Assembly (NCBI GenBank): GCA_017436185.1
Contig: JAFSDP010000018.1
Span: forward strand, 62,001 to 126,000
Direction of reading: 5' to 3'
Source: Alistipes sp.
GTDB lineage: Bacteria > Bacteroidota > Bacteroidia > Bacteroidales > Rikenellaceae
Length of the DNA: 64,000 nt
Position numbers and translations under genes: made by a program. Below are positions 17,451 to 27,663 of this stretch, in pieces (position 1 is the stretch's first letter; every line of letters starts with the position of its first letter). Under the pieces are notes generated by a model, which made no database searches, was not told where the DNA came from, and worked only from the letters and a program-made list of their open reading frames with translations.

Positions 17451-18743
17451 GTGAAACAACTCGCTTTACACCCTGCGTGGAGCTATTCGGCCGTCCTCTA
17501 CGAGATGAACGTGCGTCAGCTTACGCCCGAAGGAACGCTCGATGCAGCGCGTCGCCACCTCGCCTTTTTGGCCCGTATGGGGGTCGATGCCATCTGGCTG
17601 ATGCCCATCTATCCCATTGGTCGCATCAACCGCAAAGGCTCGCTCGGCTCCTACTATTCGGTTCGTGACTATGTGGCTGTCAATGAGGAGTTAGGCTCGA
17701 TGGCCGATTTGGATGCCTTTGTCGAGGAGGCCCACCGCCTCGGAATGAAGGTGATTTTGGATTGGGTGGCCAACCATACGGCCCGGGATGCCCGCTGGCT
17801 TGCGGAGCACCCCGATTGGTACGAGTGGGAGAATGGCGAGCCGAAGATCCCCTGTGATTGGACCGATACGGCCAAACTCGATTACGCCAACCACGCCGTT
17901 TGGGAGGCACAGGTCGAGGCGATGCGCTTCTGGATCGAAGAGCACGCCATCGATGGTTTCCGTTGCGATATGGCGATGCTGGTTCCCTTCGAGTTTTGGG
18001 ACTACGCCACCGCCGAGTTGCGCCAAACGAAGCCCGATTTGTTCTTCCTGGCCGAGGCCGAGGAGACCCGCCACTTCGAACAAGGGGCCTTCGATGCCCA
18101 CTACGGCTGGCGACTGCACCATTTGATGAACAACCTGGCGCAGGGCGATTGTCGCACTACCCAACTGCGTGACTATCTGTACAATGACGGTTTTCCTCGT
18201 GAGGCGATGCGCCTCTCGTTCACCTCGAATCACGACGAGAACTCGTGGAGCGGTACGGAGTTTACCCGTATGGGCGATGCCCGGGAGCTGATGACTGTCT
18301 TGAGCTTCGTGGCTCCGCACTCGTTGCCGCTCATCTATACGGGCCAGGAGGTGGGCTACAACCACGTCTTTGCCTTCTTCGACAAGGACCCCATTCCTGC
18401 CATTCAGCAGAATGCAGCCACCACCTTCTACCGCCGTCTGATTGCCCTCAAACACCACAATCCGGCCCTGCAGGCGGGTGAAAAGGGTGGGGCGATGAAC
18501 GACATCCGCAACAATGCCGAGGATTGCCTGATGGTGCTGGTGCGCGAGGTGGAGGGCAACCGAGTTATAGCGGTGATGAATCTTTCGCCCTACACCATTC
18601 AGGCCGAGTACAATACGGGCATCTATGCGGGCGACTACATCGACTTTACGACCAACACCCCGACGACGCTTCCCGACCACGTCTCGGAGGTAATGGCCCC
18701 CTGGGCATACAAGATTTTAACCTGTAAGAGTTCAAATCTTTAA
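17451..18743 (+). CDS. Alpha-amylase family (GH13) glycoside hydrolase, cytoplasmic
   Basis: 430 residues from GTG 17451 (VKQLALHPAWSYSAVLYEMN), chosen because the promoter lies downstream of all earlier starts. The four GH13 regions are present: DWVANHT, GFRCDMAM with nucleophile Asp173, FFLAEAEE with acid/base Glu202, and FTSNHDENS with Asp262. There is no signal peptide, so it acts in the cytoplasm on imported or stored alpha-glucans. The C-terminal beta-sandwich (~345-425) is short. Precise specificity (amylase, maltogenic or glucosidase type) is not readable. Two AT-rich repeats and a terminator follow. Confidence 0.92.
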   Translation: MKQLALHPAWSYSAVLYEMNVRQLTPEGTLDAARRHLAFLARMGVDAIWLMPIYPIGRINRKGSLGSYYSVRDYVAVNEELGSMADLDAFVEEAHRLGMKVILDWVANHTARDARWLAEHPDWYEWENGEPKIPCDWTDTAKLDYANHAVWEAQVEAMRFWIEEHAIDGFRCDMAMLVPFEFWDYATAELRQTKPDLFFLAEAEETRHFEQGAFDAHYGWRLHHLMNNLAQGDCRTTQLRDYLYNDGFPREAMRLSFTSNHDENSWSGTEFTRMGDARELMTVLSFVAPHSLPLIYTGQEVGYNHVFAFFDKDPIPAIQQNAATTFYRRLIALKHHNPALQAGEKGGAMNDIRNNAEDCLMVLVREVEGNRVIAVMNLSPYTIQAEYNTGIYAGDYIDFTTNTPTTLPDHVSEVMAPWAYKILTCKSSNL

Positions 18744-18747
18744 TCTA

Positions 18748-18776
18748 AAATTCAAAATTTAAGATTCAAAAATTTT
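18748..18776. repeat. AT-rich inverted repeat, left copy (pair 2)
   Basis: AAATTCAAAATTTAAGATTC followed by AAAAATTTT; same orientation as the left copies at 4926, 33411 and 55603. Its partner at 18896-18929 is inverted. Confidence 0.65.
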
Positions 18777-18786
18777 ACTAAAAAAC

Positions 18787-18820
18787 AAAAGAGGGAGCTT
18801 TATCGGCTCCCTCTTTTCGT
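18787..18820. terminator. Bidirectional terminator between GH13 and the outer-membrane receptor
   Basis: AAAAGAGGGAGC (18787-18798) pairs perfectly with GCTCCCTCTTTT (18806-18817), giving a 12-bp stem with T runs on both strands. Confidence 0.8.
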
Positions 18821-18895
18821 TAGTGGTGGTTAAATTTGAACTTTTTGTGTTAAAACACTTTTTGTGAAAGTTCTATAATTGAATGTGAAAAATAT

Positions 18896-18929
18896 AATTT
18901 TGAATTTTGCATTCTAAATTTTGAATTTT
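18896..18929. repeat. AT-rich inverted repeat, right copy (pair 2)
   Basis: Contains AATTTTGAATTTTGCATTCT and then AAATTTTGAATTTT; the reverse complement matches 33411-33440 almost base for base. It ends 2 bp before the receptor stop codon. Confidence 0.7.
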
Positions 18930-18931
18930 CA

Positions 18932-21274
18932 TTAAAGTCGTCCATCCTCGGCCTTTTCGAGTGTGCGCTGACGGAAGGCCTTGCCGCTCTTGAAGTTCCA
19001 GGTGAGGCCGAAACTGAATTGGCGGTCGGCCCAGAATTGGTCGAGGCGGTAGCTGCGGTCGAACTGCTCGTTGCGGGCGTTCAGGTCCTGCTTTTCGTTG
19101 AAGAGGTTGCGCACGCCGAAGACAAGCGTAAATCGGTCGCCAAAACGCTTCTTCAGTTGCGCATTGACCATATGGGCCGCGCCAATCTCGGCATTACCCA
19201 TACGGATGCGGTTGTGGTAGTTCCACGAAAGGTCGATGTAGAACTTCGCCGGCAGGGTGAAGGTGGTCGAGGCGTAGGTCATCAACATATGGCTCAGGCG
19301 AACGGGCGCATCGATCGTAACCCGCTGCTCCCACGCCACATACGTCAGGTTGGCATTGGCCTCCCACCACTTGGTGAGCTGCAACGGAGCGTTCAGATTG
19401 ACATAATACTGCTTCGTGTCTTTGTAGTTGATGTGGTTGATATAGATGATATTGGGGTTGTTCGGGTCGGACATAAAGTTCTGTTGAATCTCATCCGTCT
19501 GGAGCGTCATACCGACCGATAGGGTGTATTTGTACCACGCCACATACGTCAGGTCGATGCTGTGCGAAAACGAGGGGTCGAGCAACGGGTTACCCGTCTG
19601 GTAGGTGTAGTCCGAAATCTGACTGCGCTGCGGATTGAGCTGCCAGAACGAGGGACGGGAGATTTTGCGGGCATACTGACCGATAATCATATGCTTACCC
19701 TCGGGGTTGAGTTTGTATGACACATTCAGATTGGGGAAGAGCGAGAAGTAATCCTTGCCGAGCTTCGTGCCGTCGCTTTCGGTGCGGGTATATTCGCCAC
19801 GCAGACCTGCCACCACGCCCCAGCGGTCGAAGTTGGCACGCACGATGCCGTAGGCGGCGGCAATCTGCTCGTTGTAGTCGATCTGGAAACTCTGTTGGTC
19901 GTTACGCAGCCACGCATCCTCCTTTTTATACTCGAACAGGGCGTCGGACTGCATACGGTAGTAGGTGTATTTGCCACCTGCCTGGAGGGTGATTTTTGAC
20001 GAGAGGTGCTTCTCCCAACCAAGCGAGGCGGTCGCCATACGGTATTTCGAGTCGGTGTTGTCTCGATAGAGCGAGTCGAGCGAGTTCACCACGCTGTGGT
20101 TGTCGTTGCGGGAGTTGTTCTTGCGCACCTGATAGTCGGCCAGGAACTTCAGCGTCGAGCCGAGGGTGTCCGTCTTCCATACATAATTAAAGGTACCCTT
20201 CACATCCTGCTGCCCTCCGCCGTTGAGGAAGAGCGAGCGAGTGGTGCGCTCCAACCCCTCGCCACGCAACAGCGAATGGGAGTTGTTGGTCTGTTCGTTT
20301 GAGTTATCGGTGAAGCTGCCTCCCAAACCGATGGAGTGGTTTTTGGTCAGCTCATAGACGGCATCCAGACGACCGCCGTAGTTCTCGCTCTCCTCCTCGG
20401 CATCCGATTTCGAGCTTAACTCGGAGGCGTTGGTGTGGTAGATGGTCTGCTCGTTGGCGTGTGCTTCGGCCTCCTGATTGGAGTACCAGGCGGCGGCATT
20501 GAGGTCTAATTTACCGCTGTGGAGGGCGATGTTGGCCGAGGGGTTGAGGTTGAAACCATAGCGGTTTGCGGTGCTCCAAAACTGCACCGAACCCTGCGTT
20601 CCGTTCTCGCGCTGACGGCGCAACGTGATCTTGATCACACCACCCGCCGAGTCGGCATCGTAGTCGGCACCCGAGGTGGGGATAACCTCGATTTTCTGAA
20701 TCTCCTCCGCACGTAAAGTTTTAATATAGGTAATCAGTTGGTCGCCGCTCATTTTCAGTTCTCTGTCGTTGATGTAAACCTTCGAGCCGGACTTGCCGTT
20801 TACAGAGATTTTCTCGTCCGTAATCCATACACCCGGGGCTCGTTCCAGCAGTTCGACACCATCTTTGCCGATAGCGGCAACCGAATTGGCTACATCGACC
20901 ACAAAACGGTCGGCTTCACGACGTACCAGTTGGCCCTTTACAACCACCTCATCTATTTTCGTGCTTGTACTATTTAATACAATAGTACCCAAATCATTGT
21001 TGGCGCCCAACTCAACCTCTTTCGAGTAGGTTTCGAAGCTCAAATGCTGAATGGTAAGCGTGTAGGTGCCTGCCGAGGTCGAGAGCGAAAACACGCCCGT
21101 TTCGTCGGTCGTTGTGCCGCTGACTTGGGTGTTGTCGGTAAGCAGTACAACGGTGGCCAATTCGACGGGGTGATTCTCGGAATCGACCACGCGGCCCGTG
21201 TAACTCTGTTGGCGTGCCGCCTCGGCCGAGAGGGTGGCGAGCAGCAAAAGTGTAGAAAGTAAAAAGTTTTTCAT
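18932..21274 (-). CDS. Outer-membrane beta-barrel (TonB receptor-like) protein with carboxypeptidase-regulatory domain
   Basis: 780 residues. The signal peptide MKNFLLSTLLLLATLSAEAA precedes a CarboxypepD-regulatory-like domain (YTGRVVDSENHPVELATVVL, ETGVFSLSTSAGTYTLTIQH, residues ~25-110). A plug-like domain (DEVVVKGQLVRREADRFVVD, VYINDREL, IQKIEVIPTSGADYDADSAG) and a barrel of the OMP_b-brl_3 type follow. The GGVIKITLR motif replaces the standard plug ending. It is probably a TonB-dependent transporter of unknown ligand, without an adjacent SusD-like lipoprotein. A -7 box TATCTTTG lies at 21307-21314 on the minus strand. Start choice is clear from the signal peptide. Confidence 0.88.
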   Translation of the reverse strand: MKNFLLSTLLLLATLSAEAARQQSYTGRVVDSENHPVELATVVLLTDNTQVSGTTTDETGVFSLSTSAGTYTLTIQHLSFETYSKEVELGANNDLGTIVLNSTSTKIDEVVVKGQLVRREADRFVVDVANSVAAIGKDGVELLERAPGVWITDEKISVNGKSGSKVYINDRELKMSGDQLITYIKTLRAEEIQKIEVIPTSGADYDADSAGGVIKITLRRQRENGTQGSVQFWSTANRYGFNLNPSANIALHSGKLDLNAAAWYSNQEAEAHANEQTIYHTNASELSSKSDAEEESENYGGRLDAVYELTKNHSIGLGGSFTDNSNEQTNNSHSLLRGEGLERTTRSLFLNGGGQQDVKGTFNYVWKTDTLGSTLKFLADYQVRKNNSRNDNHSVVNSLDSLYRDNTDSKYRMATASLGWEKHLSSKITLQAGGKYTYYRMQSDALFEYKKEDAWLRNDQQSFQIDYNEQIAAAYGIVRANFDRWGVVAGLRGEYTRTESDGTKLGKDYFSLFPNLNVSYKLNPEGKHMIIGQYARKISRPSFWQLNPQRSQISDYTYQTGNPLLDPSFSHSIDLTYVAWYKYTLSVGMTLQTDEIQQNFMSDPNNPNIIYINHINYKDTKQYYVNLNAPLQLTKWWEANANLTYVAWEQRVTIDAPVRLSHMLMTYASTTFTLPAKFYIDLSWNYHNRIRMGNAEIGAAHMVNAQLKKRFGDRFTLVFGVRNLFNEKQDLNARNEQFDRSYRLDQFWADRQFSFGLTWNFKSGKAFRQRTLEKAEDGRL

Positions 21275-21306
21275 ACTATTTGGGGTTTTAGACTTGTTTC
21301 ACGATG

Positions 21307-21314
21307 CAAAGATA
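21307..21314 (-). promoter_or_regulatory. -7 box for the outer-membrane receptor
   Basis: TATCTTTG on the minus strand, 33 bp from the ATG. No clear -33 TTTG is seen. Confidence 0.5.
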
Positions 21315-21621
21315 TGTAAAAATAATCGTACTATGCAACACAAAGTACCAAAAATTTTCAAAAAATCTTTCTTTGTACACAACCGACCTTTCGAAGAGGG
21401 CTGCCCATTCGGTGAAAAAAGGGTAGGTGTGCTGTGGTTTTGCATACCCCGCTGTTAGTTTTGCGCCCGATGAGGCCTCCTTATTGAGGGGATTTTTGAT
21501 GAATTGTTGATAACTTTTCTACGCCATAAGTATAGGTATATCTCCAAAAAATGTTTAATTTTGCCCCAATGTATGTGCGTGGGTCTGTTTGCCCCGAGTT
21601 GAAAACTAAAACTGCAATTTT
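21315..21621. other. Intergenic region between divergent genes
   Basis: I see no coding potential in these 307 bases. The plus-strand -7 candidate TAATTTTG at 21556-21563 probably serves plsC. The middle part holds G/C runs but no convincing terminator. Confidence 0.5.
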
Positions 21622-22353
21622 ATGTTGAGTATTATCTACTGGCTTTGGATTCTGGCAGCTTGTCTGGTGCTGACGCTTCTTTCGGCGGTGGCGTGGGTGC
21701 TTCTGTACCCCTTCGATAAGCGCCGCACGGTAGTACACGCCCTCTCGCGTGGATTGGTGTGGCTGATTCACGGCGTGCCCTTCCTGACCCGTCACCGTGT
21801 CGAGGGGTTGGAGAAGATCGATCCGAATAGACCCTATGTCATTATGTCGAACCACAACTCGATGTTCGACATCACCTCGATGTACTACCTGCCGCTCAAC
21901 TTCCGTTGGGTGACCAAGCGTGAGGTGATCAAGACCCCCTTCTTCGGTCAGCTCATCTTTATGCACGGCGATATTATGATCAACCGTGGTCGTGCCGCCC
22001 AGGCAATGGAGCAGCTCCGCACCGAGGGTAAGATGTGGCTCGATCGCGGGGTCTCGGTGGCCATCTTCCCCGAGGGTACCCGCTCCAAGACGGGTGAGAT
22101 GGGTCGTTTCAAGCCCGGCGGCTTTATGATGGCCAAGGAGTTGGGTGCAACGATTCTTCCCGTGGTGCTCGACGGTACCCATACGGTCGTAAAGCGCAAG
22201 TCGTTCCTCTTTAACTGGCGCAACCGAGTGACGGTGCGTGTGCTCGACCCCATCCCGGCCGAGGAGGTGGCCGCAATGGATTTGCGTGCCCTGCTGGAGA
22301 CTACCGAGAGCCGCATCCGTGAAGAGCTGACCGCCATCCGTGCGGGTCGCTAA
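21622..22353 (+). CDS. plsC: 1-acyl-sn-glycerol-3-phosphate acyltransferase
   Basis: 243 residues. An N-terminal membrane anchor (WLWILAACLVLTLLSAVAWV) is followed by the PlsC acyltransferase domain with motif I NHNSMFD (catalytic His and Asp), motif II around MINRGRAAQAM, motif III FPEGTRSKTG and motif IV ILPVVLDGT. It acylates lysophosphatidic acid at the inner membrane to make phosphatidic acid. It is the first gene of a long plus-strand run; parE begins 46 bp later. Confidence 0.93.
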   Translation: MLSIIYWLWILAACLVLTLLSAVAWVLLYPFDKRRTVVHALSRGLVWLIHGVPFLTRHRVEGLEKIDPNRPYVIMSNHNSMFDITSMYYLPLNFRWVTKREVIKTPFFGQLIFMHGDIMINRGRAAQAMEQLRTEGKMWLDRGVSVAIFPEGTRSKTGEMGRFKPGGFMMAKELGATILPVVLDGTHTVVKRKSFLFNWRNRVTVRVLDPIPAEEVAAMDLRALLETTESRIREELTAIRAGR

Positions 22354-22399
22354 ACAAAAGTAAACAACGAAAACCAACTAAAAGAAACCTGCAAACAAC

Positions 22400-24283
22400 G
22401 TGGCAGAAATCAATACAACACAACAGAACTACGGCGACGATGCCATCCAAACGCTCTCGCCGCGCGAACACGTTCGCCTTCGCCCCGGTATGTATATCGG
22501 CAAGCTGGGCGACGGTACCCAATCCGACGACGGTATCTATGTCCTCATCAAAGAGGTGACGGACAACTCCATCGACGAGTATATGAACGGCTACGGCCGC
22601 CAAATCGAAATCACCATCGAGGACCAGGTGGTCACGGTGCGTGACTATGGTCGCGGTATTCCGCTCGGAGCCTTGTCGGCTGCCGTGAGTGTGATGAACA
22701 CGGGTGGTAAGTACAACGACGACGAGGAGAATGCCGCCTTCAAGAAGACGGTGGGTCTGAATGGTGTCGGTGTGAAGGCCGTAAACTACCTTTCGAGCGA
22801 GTTTATGGCCCGCTCGGTGCGCGATGGCGAGGCCCACACGGTTTGGTTCGAGAAGGGTATCGAGACGAGCGACCGATGGGAGAGCGGTGTTGATGACAAG
22901 AACGGCACGATGATTCGCTTCCGTGTCGATGAGGAGGTCTTCGGCCCCTATGCCTACCAGTTGGAGTATGTCGAGCAGTTGGTGCGCAACTACACCTACC
23001 TGAACAAGGGCCTCACGGTCAAACTCAACGGCCAAAGTTACACCTCGAAGAATGGTCTGTTGGACCTCTTGAACGAGAATATGACCGAGTCGGCCGCCTA
23101 TCCCCCCATCCACCTTTCGGGCGAGGATATCGAGGTGGCCATCACCCACGGCTCGGGCTATGGTGAGAGCTACTATTCGTTTGTCAATGGCCAATACACC
23201 TCGCAGGGCGGTACGCACCAGGCGGCCTTCCGTGAGGCGATTGCCAAGACGCTGAAGGATTTCTTCCACAAGGATTACGACCCCTCGGATGTCCGCACCT
23301 CGATTGTGGCGGCCATCTCGCTGAAGGTCTCGGCCCCGATTTTCGAGTCGCAGACCAAGACCAAACTCGGCTCGCGCGATATGTCGAAGGCGGGCCCCAC
23401 GGTGCGCCAGTTTGTGATGGACTTCCTGGCCAAGCACCTCGACGACTACCTGCATAAGAATCCCGAGACGGCTCAGGCCATCCAGAAGAAGATTGTCGAG
23501 AACGAGAAGGAGCGCAAGGCCATCTCGGGCGTACAGAAGAAGGCTCGTGAGACGGCTCGTGAGGTCTCGCTCAACAACAAGAAGCTGCGTGACTGCAAAA
23601 TTCACCGTGGCGATAAGAGCGAGCTGGCCGACCAGACGATGATCTTCATCACCGAGGGTCTTTCGGCATCGTCGTCCGTGACGAAGTGCCGTGATGCCCG
23701 TACGCAGGCCGTCTTCTCGTTGCGTGGTAAGCCGCTCAACTGCTACGGTCTGACGAAGAAGGTGGTCTATATGAACGAGGAGTTTAACCTCTTGCAGGCG
23801 GCCCTCAATATCGAGGAGGATGTGGATAACCTGCGCTACGAGAAGGTGATTGTGGCTACCGATGCCGATGTGGATGGTATGCACATCCGCCTCTTGATTA
23901 CCTCCTTCTTTTTGCAGTTCTTCCCCGAGGTGATTCGTCGGGGTCACCTCTACATCCTGCAGACCCCCTTGTTCCGTGTGCGCAACAAGAAGGAGACCCA
24001 CTACTGCTACTCCGAGGAGGAGCGTGTGGCTGCCGTGGCGAAGTGTGGTGCCCAGGCCGAGATTACCCGATTCAAAGGTCTGGGTGAGATTTCCGATTCG
24101 GAGTTCAAACACTTCATCGGCGAGACGATGCGTCTGGACCGTGTCCGCATTACGAAGGATGACCCGATTCACGACCTGCTGGAGTTCTATATGGGCAAGA
24201 ACACCTTTGATCGTCAGAACTTCATCGTCGAGAACCTGCGCATCGAGGAGGATTTGGTCGAGTCAGACCTGCAAATGAGCTAA
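22400..24283 (+). CDS. parE: DNA topoisomerase IV subunit B (type IIA ATPase subunit)
   Basis: 627 residues starting at GTG. The GHKL ATPase domain has [50 protein letters not shown] and [13 protein letters not shown]. The TOPRIM part has [24 protein letters not shown] and [15 protein letters not shown]. The [14 protein letters not shown] varies from the usual EGDSAGGS of GyrB. With ParC it decatenates daughter chromosomes. It is assigned ParE because of its length and because the next gene is a ParC-type A subunit. Confidence 0.9.
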   Translation: MAEINTTQQNYGDDAIQTLSPREHVRLRPGMYIGKLGDGTQSDDGIYVLIKEVTDNSIDEYMNGYGRQIEITIEDQVVTVRDYGRGIPLGALSAAVSVMNTGGKYNDDEENAAFKKTVGLNGVGVKAVNYLSSEFMARSVRDGEAHTVWFEKGIETSDRWESGVDDKNGTMIRFRVDEEVFGPYAYQLEYVEQLVRNYTYLNKGLTVKLNGQSYTSKNGLLDLLNENMTESAAYPPIHLSGEDIEVAITHGSGYGESYYSFVNGQYTSQGGTHQAAFREAIAKTLKDFFHKDYDPSDVRTSIVAAISLKVSAPIFESQTKTKLGSRDMSKAGPTVRQFVMDFLAKHLDDYLHKNPETAQAIQKKIVENEKERKAISGVQKKARETAREVSLNNKKLRDCKIHRGDKSELADQTMIFITEGLSASSSVTKCRDARTQAVFSLRGKPLNCYGLTKKVVYMNEEFNLLQAALNIEEDVDNLRYEKVIVATDADVDGMHIRLLITSFFLQFFPEVIRRGHLYILQTPLFRVRNKKETHYCYSEEERVAAVAKCGAQAEITRFKGLGEISDSEFKHFIGETMRLDRVRITKDDPIHDLLEFYMGKNTFDRQNFIVENLRIEEDLVESDLQMS

Positions 24284-24310
24284 CCCGAAACGAAGAAACA
24301 GAACCGAAAT

Positions 24311-27127
24311 ATGGCTAAAAAAGAGAACGAAGAGTTGGACGATCGTCTGGTTTCCGAGGCCGAAGAGGCTCAGGAGATGGAGGAGTCGGCATCGGAAGAG
24401 CTGGCGGCAAGCGACGTGGAGGATGAGTTGGAAGCGACCCCTACCCGCCGCAATGCCAAGTTCGATCGACTGATGCAGGACCAGAGCGGTGTGCGTCGTC
24501 TGACGGGAATGTATAAGAATTGGTTTTTGGACTACGCCTCGTATGTAATCCTGGAGCGTGCCGTGCCCCACATCGAGGATGGTCTGAAGCCCGTGCAGCG
24601 TCGTATTCTGCATACGATGCGTCAGGTCGAGGATGGCCGTTACAACAAGGTGGCCAACATTGTGGGTCGCACGATGGCCTTCCACCCCCACGGTGATGCT
24701 TCGATTGAGTCGGCGCTGGTGACCCTCGGACAGAAGGATTTGTTGATCGACTGCCAGGGATCGTGGGGTAACATCCTCACGGGTGACGGTGCGGCTGCCG
24801 CCCGTTACATCGAGGCCCGATTGTCGAAATTTGCCCTCGATGTGGTCTTTAACAAGAAGACGACCGAATGGATGCTCTCCTACGATGGTCGTCAGGAGGA
24901 GCCGGTGACCCTTCCGGTGAAATTCCCGCTGCTGTTGGCGCAGGGTACGGAGGGTATTGCCGTAGGTTTGGCCTCGAAGGTGCTGCCCCACAACTTTGTG
25001 GAGTTGATTAACGCCTCGATTGCCCACCTCGAGGGGCGTGATTTCCAGCTCTATCCCGACTTCCCGACGGGCGGTATGGCCGACGTGAGCCGCTACAACG
25101 ATGGTCTGCGTGGCGGTGCGGTGCGTGTGCGTGCCAAAATCTCGAAGATCGACAAGCGTACGCTGGCCATCACCGAGATTCCCTTCACCACCACCTCCGA
25201 GTCGATTAAGGAGTCGATTATCAAGGCCAACAAACGCGGCAAAATCAAGATTCGCAAGGTCGATGACCTGACGGCCGACAAGGTCGAGATTGTCATCCAG
25301 GTGGCCCCCGACGAGTCGTCGGACAAGACCATCGACGCCCTCTACGCCTTCACCGACTGCGAGGTCTCGATTTCGCCCAACTCGTGCGTCATCTGCGACG
25401 ATAAACCCTGCTTTATGGGCGTAAGCGAGATTCTGCGCCGCTCGGCCGACCGCACCAAGCAGCTGCTGGGTCGTGAGTTGGAGATTCGTCTCGAGGAGCT
25501 GAATGCCGCTTGGCACGCCGCCTCGTTGGAGCGCATCTTCATCGAAAACAAACTCTATCAGCTCATCGAGGGTTGCAAGACCCGTGAGGCTGCCTATGCC
25601 GCCGTGGATAAGGGGTTGGAGCCCTTCAAGAAGCTGTTGCGCCGTGAGGTAACGTTGGAGGACGTGCAGCGCCTCACGGAGCTGAAGTTTATCCGTATCT
25701 CGCGCTACGATTCGGACAAGGCCGACAACGAGATCAAGCAGATCGAGAAGGATATCAAGGAGACCAAACACCACCTGGCCCACCTGACCGAGTATGCCGT
25801 AGCCTACTACGAGCGTATCCGCGAGAAGTACGGCAAGGGACGTGAGCGCAAGACCGAGCTGCGCACCTTCGACCAGATTGAGGCAACGAAGGTGGCCGTG
25901 ACGAATGCCAAACTCTACGTCGATCGTGCCGAGGGCTTCTTCGGCATCGGTAAGTCGATGAAGGATGCCGAGTTTGTCTGCGACTGCTCGGACATTGACG
26001 ATGTGATTGTCTTCACGAAGGATGGCCGCTATGTGATTACGAAGGTCTCGGAGAAGGCCTATTTCGAGAAGAACATCTACTACATCGGCGTCTTCAAACG
26101 TGGCGACGAGCGCACGATTTACAACGTGCTGTATCGTGACGGCAAGAACGGCCCGATTATGATGAAACGTTGCGCCATCAAATCCGTTACGCGCGATAAG
26201 TGCTACGATATGACCAAGGGTACGCCCAAGAGCGAAATCCTCTATATGACGGTTAATCCCAACGGCGAGGCCGAGGTACTGAAGGTCTATTTCCGCCCCC
26301 GTCCCCGTCTGAAGCGTGTGATTGTCGATTTGGACTTCTCGACGCTGGCCATCAAGGGTCGCCAAAGTCAGGGTAACCTGTTCTCGCGTTACGGCATCAG
26401 CAAAATCGTGCTCAAGGAGCGTGGTACCTCGACTCTGGCGGGTCAGAACATCTGGTTCGACGAGGATATCCGCCGCCTCAATGCCGATGGCCGAGGCCGC
26501 CTGCTGGGCGAGTTCAAGGGCGAGGATAAGCTGATTGTCTGGACGGCCAAGAACCAGTGCTACGTGACGGGCTTCGATTTGGGACAGCACTTCCCCGACG
26601 ATACGATTCACGTTTCACGCTTCCGTCCCGAGGCGATTTATGCCCTCTGCTACTACGATACCGAGCAGCAGTATTACTACCTCAAGCGCTTCCCCATCAA
26701 GCTCACGGACAAGCTGCAAACCTTCCTCGAGGAGGGCCGCTTTGTCTGCCTGACGGAGGTGGCCGGTGCCCAGGTCGAGCTGACCTACAAGGGGGCTCAC
26801 GAACACCGTCCCGCCGATTTGTTGGATGTCGATAGCTTCATCGGCGTGAAGAGTGCTCAGGCCAAGGGTAAACGCCTCTCGACCTTCGATGTGGCTACGG
26901 TGCGTTTCATCGAGCCGGAGTTACCCGAGCCCGAGGAGCCTGCCGCCGAGCCGATGGAGGAGGAGCCTGCGGAGGAGAGCGAAATCGAGGTGATGGAGTT
27001 GGAGGATGTGGAGGTCGATTTGACCCCCGTCGAGCCGATTGCCCCCTCGGGTGTGCCCATCGAGATTGAACGTGCCGTGGGCGACGAGGAGGATGTGATC
27101 GACCCCGAACAACTGAACCTCTTTTAA
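24311..27127 (+). CDS. parC: DNA topoisomerase IV subunit A
   Basis: 938 residues. The breakage-reunion domain has YASYVILERAVPHIEDGLKP, FHPHGDASIESALVTLGQKD and the catalytic tyrosine at about residue 166 in AAARYIEARL. An acidic N-terminal extension (~1-45) and a long acidic C-terminal tail (~850-938, EPEEPAAEPMEEEPAEESEI) are added. The C-terminal domain lacks a QRRGGKG-type GyrA box, supporting ParC over GyrA; a separate gyrA lies at 33.8 kb. It is 27 bp after parE and 8 bp before aroK. Confidence 0.93.
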   Translation: MAKKENEELDDRLVSEAEEAQEMEESASEELAASDVEDELEATPTRRNAKFDRLMQDQSGVRRLTGMYKNWFLDYASYVILERAVPHIEDGLKPVQRRILHTMRQVEDGRYNKVANIVGRTMAFHPHGDASIESALVTLGQKDLLIDCQGSWGNILTGDGAAAARYIEARLSKFALDVVFNKKTTEWMLSYDGRQEEPVTLPVKFPLLLAQGTEGIAVGLASKVLPHNFVELINASIAHLEGRDFQLYPDFPTGGMADVSRYNDGLRGGAVRVRAKISKIDKRTLAITEIPFTTTSESIKESIIKANKRGKIKIRKVDDLTADKVEIVIQVAPDESSDKTIDALYAFTDCEVSISPNSCVICDDKPCFMGVSEILRRSADRTKQLLGRELEIRLEELNAAWHAASLERIFIENKLYQLIEGCKTREAAYAAVDKGLEPFKKLLRREVTLEDVQRLTELKFIRISRYDSDKADNEIKQIEKDIKETKHHLAHLTEYAVAYYERIREKYGKGRERKTELRTFDQIEATKVAVTNAKLYVDRAEGFFGIGKSMKDAEFVCDCSDIDDVIVFTKDGRYVITKVSEKAYFEKNIYYIGVFKRGDERTIYNVLYRDGKNGPIMMKRCAIKSVTRDKCYDMTKGTPKSEILYMTVNPNGEAEVLKVYFRPRPRLKRVIVDLDFSTLAIKGRQSQGNLFSRYGISKIVLKERGTSTLAGQNIWFDEDIRRLNADGRGRLLGEFKGEDKLIVWTAKNQCYVTGFDLGQHFPDDTIHVSRFRPEAIYALCYYDTEQQYYYLKRFPIKLTDKLQTFLEEGRFVCLTEVAGAQVELTYKGAHEHRPADLLDVDSFIGVKSAQAKGKRLSTFDVATVRFIEPELPEPEEPAAEPMEEEPAEESEIEVMELEDVEVDLTPVEPIAPSGVPIEIERAVGDEEDVIDPEQLNLF

Positions 27128-27135
27128 GCAACGCT

Positions 27136-27657
27136 ATGGCAGCAAAACCACTCTTCCTGGTTGGCTATATGGGGTGCGGCAAGAGCACCATCGGCCGCAA
27201 GTTGGCCCGTCGCCTCGGTGTGCCGTTTATCGATACGGACAGCCGTGTCGAGGAGCGTGAGGGGGCGACCGTCTTCGACATCTTCCACTACGAGGGCGAG
27301 AGCTACTTTCGTCGGGTGGAGCGTGAGGTGATGGAGTCGGCCGCCCAAGAGGGGATGGCGGTCATCTCGACGGGTGGCGGACTGCCTGCTTGGAGCGATA
27401 ATATGGAACGAATGAACAGGCTGGGACGCACGGTTTACCTGCGTCGCTCGGCAGCCAACATCGCCTCCCGCTTAAGCCCCTACGGACGTCAGAAACGCCC
27501 CCGTCTGCGTGGCCTGAACGACGAAGAGTTGGTTGCCTTTATGGAGCAGGATATGGCCCTGCGTGAGCCTTATTACGGCAAGGCACAACAGATTTTGCCC
27601 TGTGAGGGGATGAGCGACGAGGAGATTATCGACGCCATCATCGCCTTTGAAAAGTAG
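27136..27657 (+). CDS. aroK: Shikimate kinase
   Basis: 173 residues. The P-loop GYMGCGKST (10-18) is followed by the shikimate-binding DTDSRVEEREG, EGESYFRRVEREVM and the Walker-B-like VISTGGGLPAW. A lid segment with RQKRPRLRG carries the conserved arginines. It phosphorylates shikimate in the chorismate pathway in the cytoplasm. It sits between parC and murI with very short gaps, so it is part of the same transcript. Confidence 0.95.
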   Translation: MAAKPLFLVGYMGCGKSTIGRKLARRLGVPFIDTDSRVEEREGATVFDIFHYEGESYFRRVEREVMESAAQEGMAVISTGGGLPAWSDNMERMNRLGRTVYLRRSAANIASRLSPYGRQKRPRLRGLNDEELVAFMEQDMALREPYYGKAQQILPCEGMSDEEIIDAIIAFEK

Positions 27658-27663
27658 AGAGAA

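Noticed and set aside
21510..21530. DnaA-box-like TTATCAACA on the minus strand near 21.5 kb
   Set aside because: A single imperfect copy with no cluster, AT-rich unwinding region or dnaA/dnaN neighbours.
22400..27127. gyrB-gyrA assignment for the plsC-linked topoisomerase genes
   Set aside because: The A subunit lacks a GyrA box and has a ParC-like C terminus, while a GyrA with a box-like motif is encoded at 33.8 kb.
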